Source of the DNA: Watersipora subatra
Taxonomy: Eukaryota; Bryozoa; Gymnolaemata; Cheilostomatida; Watersiporidae
Assembly: GCF_963576615.1 (NCBI RefSeq)
Contig: NC_088708.1
Coordinates: forward strand, 52,811,196-52,875,195
Length of the DNA stretch: 64,000 nucleotides
Direction: 5' to 3'
In this document: positions 61,821 to 64,000 of the stretch, in pieces
Position numbering within the stretch: position 1 is the stretch's first letter
Layout of the letters: each line of letters starts with the position of its first letter
Translations under genes and position numbers: made by a program
Notes under the pieces: model-generated
What the model was told of the DNA's origin: nothing
Database searches by the model: none
What the model saw: the letters and a program-made list of their open reading frames with translations, nothing else

Positions 61821-62084
61821 TCTACGCCAATATTGGGACTCAGTAAAGCTTCCGTTTTTCCTTGTGCTTCATGATGATACTTTGAAAAAATGTTGCATAG
61901 AACATTCCTATCAGCCTGAATATGCCTATAAGATACACCTACAACAGATCATTGACAATTTGCCTTTCTTTGTTACAGCAATTTTTGTATATGTCTACCT
62001 GTACATTTGCGAATGATAAATACAGATTTAATACAAATGTTACCAGCCCTATTAAATTAAATTCATAATACTGTAACATATCTA

Positions 62085-62235
62085 TGTATACATTTATATA
62101 GATGTACACATACGCATATATGTGTATATATGTATATAGATGTACACATACGCATATATGTGTATATATGTAAATATAAATGTATACACACTGTATATGT
62201 ATATATAAGTGTATATATAATGTAAAAACTATGTA
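62085..62235. repeat. TATG/TATA microsatellite with a duplicated block
   Basis: A segment of about 45 bp containing TATAGATGTACACATACGCA is present twice in tandem (about 62097 and 62136), surrounded by TGTATATA repeats. It lies just downstream of the POP4 stop codon, so it may be in the 3' UTR or beyond it. Confidence 0.75.
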
Positions 62236-62639
62236 TATACTTTAGCATAACATCGTATTGCTGGGCTCTTGTCTTAAGATCCACTAAATAAGACCAGGGG
62301 CCTCAATTTAAAGGAAAAATGAAAGATATATTAATTTAGAGCCATTTCATGCAATAAGTCATAGTGGCATTAGGGAAAGCATTTTGCAAAGATTGTCCAT
62401 GGACCTCTTGTAATAAGCAACGAGTTATACTACACTATCTAAGTATGTGGCATTTGCTATGGTGAAAATGGGTCAACTCATACACCCTAATCCGATTTTG
62501 TTAAAAGTCCACAATTTATACAATATTCCACAGATCTCAGGAATTTCTTTTAGCTCATTCGTCAAGCGTAGATAGCAATATAACGAATTAAACTTTTTCA
62601 CCTGTGTATACCTAATTTGTTTAGATATCATATCATCGT

Positions 62640-63060
62640 CTCAGTTTGTATCTCAGCTCAAATTTACATCGTATCAGACCTGTTTGTATGTTATCAACTT
62701 GAGTTATGACTTTTCAACTCAGTTTATTCAGATCAGTTTATTCGTTATTAAACTAGCTTACACCTCATTGACTGAGTCCTTAACCTTAATATTTATTTTA
62801 TCAACTCAGTTTACACCTTATCACTTCAGTTTTACTCATCAACTTGACTTATTCATTATTAAATCAGTTCGTTCTTTAGTTCTTATCTTATTAAACTAGT
62901 TTATACTATAGTTTATACTTTTTAAATGAGTTTACACGTTATCAGCTCAGTTTATACCTTTTTAGCTCAGTTTACATCACATCAACTGAGTTTATGCCTC
63001 AACTCAACTACCTTAACTTGACATTAACTCAAATTTTCATCAACTTAGTGTATCTGAACT
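62640..63060. repeat. degenerate minisatellite, TTATCAACTCAGTTTACACC family
   Basis: About 15-20 units of 20-30 bp with a common CAACTCAGTTTA core and variable spacers. Units differ strongly, so the array is old. No coding or regulatory role can be read from it. Confidence 0.75.
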
Positions 63061-63146
63061 GGTCAGATTATACCTGATGTACAGTTTTTAAAGGTTGACT
63101 TGCAACAAAATTCACATTACAGTTATTTGATATGAAAAGATTCACC

Positions 63147-63899
63147 ATGTCTTACTCTGTTGTGTTGTAAGTACAAAATATGTGGAAATGTGATTACAAG
63201 CTCTTAAAAGCTAAAAAACGAACAGAAAATCGCAGCATCACAAGACCGCCGTAGTTTGGATTCTCTTTCCAAAACGGCTCAAATGTGATGTAGCTGTGAG
63301 AGATGGTTTCTGTTTACACTTTCATGCAACCTTATTCGTCGAAATATTTTCACAAATATACTTCACGCATTCAATAAAACCATGTCTATTGTTCTTACGC
63401 GTCTGTTTTATCGTCATCGTAATGCTGTCACTTTTAGCAGTGATATCTTATAACTTACCGTAAAAATTCGTTTAATTTTTTAGCCTTAGCTTGAAGAAGT
63501 ACATATCATTGTCTGATAATCATGACAAGCCTGTTGGTCACTTGTGATAATCGAAAAGTGCTGCAGAAATTATTTGCGAAGTATTGAGTCACATGATCAG
63601 ATTACGACTTGCCGATTAGACCAAACCAAAACAAAACTGTAAAATAGCGAGCATCTATATTTGATACGGGGTCTTCGAAGTGTTTGTTATAAACTAGTGC
63701 TACGATAAGTTTTATATGGAGCTTTTTATTGGCCTTTCAATTCACGTGAGTCACGTGACAAGACAATAACCAAATTTCATGACTACGTCAGAGAAGTAAA
63801 GAGATTCCAATCTACGGCGGCTTTTCGTTTTTGAGCTTTTAAGAGCTTGTAATCACATTTCCACATATTTTGCACCTACAACACAACAGAGTAAGACAT
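63147..63899. mobile_element. inverted-repeat transposon (about 75-bp TIRs), 753 bp
   Basis: The first about 75 bp (starting ATGTCTTACTCTGTTGTG, with AAATATGTGGAAATGTGATT inside) are repeated in reverse complement at the end with only a few differences. The long, well-matched TIRs suggest a fairly recent element. The interior has no transposase frame. No clear target duplication is seen, so the superfamily is open. It ends one base before the element at 63901. Confidence 0.8.
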
Positions 63900-63900
63900 A

Positions 63901-64000
63901 CACTATGTTTCCATGGTGCGCAGTACTGCGAAGCAGCCCCTTCCGAAGTCGAGGGGATTGTACGTTTCCATGCTGCGCAGTGGTTTTCAGCAAATTAGCC
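63901..64000 (+). mobile_element. end of a CACTATGTTTCCATG MITE, cut by the window edge
   Basis: CACTATGTTTCCATGGTGCG matches the terminus of the element at 34241-34691, and a second ACGTTTCCATGCTGCGCAG block follows at 63962. The rest lies outside the window. Confidence 0.55.

Overview
This is an invertebrate animal genome segment, not bacterial. Three split genes can be reconstructed from GT..AG introns whose phases all match. The rest is AT-rich intergenic and intronic DNA full of transposon remnants and tandem repeats. The repeat types (tRNA-headed SINEs with a 'GTGTTAGGAAGG'-like body, a LINE with an endonuclease/reverse transcriptase ORF, short Helitrons ending CTAG|T) suggest a lophotrochozoan such as a mollusc, bryozoan or annelid. 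The phylum cannot be fixed from sequence alone.

Layout. 1-2400: no gene. 3060-5515: dead LINE, minus strand. 5555-5961: complete short Helitron, then a purine-rich tract. 7379-10082 (+): three-exon class I SAM-dependent methyltransferase with a membrane-anchor-like N-terminus. 10701-31542 (-): ten-exon MAP3K of the MEKK2/MEKK3 family (PB1 domain, Ser-rich linker, kinase domain), about 593 aa; its stop codon lies about 620 bp from that of the methyltransferase, so the two genes are tail to tail. 31.6-54.6 kb: about 23 kb without a convincing gene, holding a large CTAGTCG minisatellite, MITEs of several superfamilies, three more Helitron pieces, piggyBac-type ends, a SINE and a TA microsatellite with a fold-back insertion. 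54592-61820 (+): seven-exon POP4/Rpp29, the RNase P/MRP protein subunit, about 228 aa, whose introns 1 and 4 consist mostly of DNA transposons. 62-64 kb: microsatellites, a degenerate minisatellite and two inverted-repeat elements at the window edge.

The three genes are unrelated: stress/growth-factor MAP kinase signalling, small-molecule or lipid methylation, and tRNA/rRNA processing. The most interesting structures are (1) a frame-preserving 111-bp tandem triplication of the MEKK catalytic-loop exon together with its splice donor, the outermost copy having lost the catalytic Asp; (2) Helitrons that each carry an antisense tRNA-like module at the same distance from the 5' end; and (3) a 123-bp perfect duplication placed inside a TA microsatellite with a palindromic junction.
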